This document shows positions 16,424 through 16,889 of a stretch of DNA of 16,889 nucleotides, one piece after another (within the stretch, counting starts at the first letter, position 1; each line of letters starts with the position of its first letter). The notes below the pieces were generated by a model. That model was not told where the DNA came from and ran no database searches. It worked only from the letters and a program-made list of their open reading frames with translations. Made by a program: the position numbers and the translations under genes. Source of the DNA: Hyphochytrium catenoides (lineage: Eukaryota > Sar > Hyphochytriomycetes > Hyphochytriales > Hyphochytriaceae); contig FLMG01000820.1 of NCBI GenBank assembly GCA_900088475.1, forward strand, positions 729-17,617. The letters are read 5' to 3'.

Positions 16424-16889
16424 ACGCCAGCACATCCGCTACTAGACCGATAATGAGAAGATAAAGCTTCTTCTAGGTATAGCGCTAGTAGTAAGAGACA
16501 GAGCGGGAAGAGATAAGGACCCCAAGGGGCAGAGCCAGCTGGGGTTGGACGATAGCGCGAGGAATTATTAGTTAGGCGGAGAGAAAAAGGGTGAGCAGAG
16601 AACTGGACAAAAGCGTGGCTTTCCAACAGCGAATCAGGTGACATCTCATGGCGATAGCGCAAGACAGAGAGGAAGGATATGGAATAGTGAATGGGAGAGA
16701 TACCAGTAAAGAAATGAGCTTTACTATACAAGTTTGGAGACAGAGCGTACTCTGATAAAGACAGAGTTAGCCTAGACATGTTCTGGGAGGGGAAGAGATC
16801 AAAGAAAGAAGGCGGAGGAACCAAAACCTTTCTAGGATGGGTGGGCGGCGAGTGAATGTCGACAGTCTTTGAAAATGACCGGCCATCCC
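16424..16889. other. Unassigned end of window
   Basis: On the plus strand one frame is coding-like in composition from 16446 (for example KIKLLLGIALVVRD) but meets stops at about 16572, 16710 and 16770. On the minus strand a 134-codon open frame (16824-16420) lacks an ATG for its first 15 codons and has no recognised domain. It could be a decayed gene on either strand. Confidence 0.3.

Noticed and set aside
16420-16824. 134-codon minus-strand open frame
   Set aside because: No ATG at its start, no family pattern, and it ends in low-complexity Leu/Ser. Kept only as part of an unassigned region.

Overview
This is eukaryotic nuclear DNA. It carries Copia-type LTR retrotransposons primed from initiator tRNA-Met, GT-AG introns of about 70-220 nt with CTAAC/CTGAC-like branch sites and pyrimidine tracts, microsatellites and long non-coding stretches, and no sign of operons. 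A eukaryotic-type TauE/SafE membrane protein and a REX1-B DNA-repair protein would fit an alga or other protist, perhaps a stramenopile. The lineage cannot be fixed from the sequence alone.

Layout. (1) Positions 1-5460 are a nested retrotransposon graveyard with at least three LTR families. LTR1 is 324 bp (TGTTGGA...TCCAACA), LTR2 about 136 bp (TGTTGAG...AACA) and LTR3 567 bp (TGTTA...TAAC). The best preserved element, 469-2885, has a truncated 5' LTR, an initiator-tRNA primer-binding site, a frameshifted gag with a CCHC zinc knuckle, a polypurine tract and a complete 3' LTR, but no protease, integrase or reverse transcriptase. A second Copia remnant (3600-4073) has a piece of reverse transcriptase joined to the end of RNase H. 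An LTR3 solo LTR with a 5-bp target duplication sits inside an old LTR1. (2) 5461-7390 holds only open frames I cannot assign. (3) 7391-8880, minus strand, is a TauE/SafE-family anion transporter whose two halves lie in different frames. (4) 8881-12450 is simple-sequence-rich and contains two possible small spliced plus-strand genes. (5) 12458-14028, plus strand, holds a REX1-B gene. Its five core exons join in phase, and the joined product carries the family pattern although no single exon is recognisable. (6) 14029-16889 has a tandem duplication with splice-acceptor-like copy starts, a long GA microsatellite and a possible three-exon gene of unknown function.

The firm calls are the LTR elements, gag, the reverse transcriptase/RNase H remnant, TauE/SafE and REX1-B. 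The other spliced models rest on in-phase junctions and composition only. Stop-free runs of this length are expected by chance in 17 kb, so they are given low confidence. The two recognisable host genes have no evident functional link, and I see no defence-like or otherwise new multi-gene system here.
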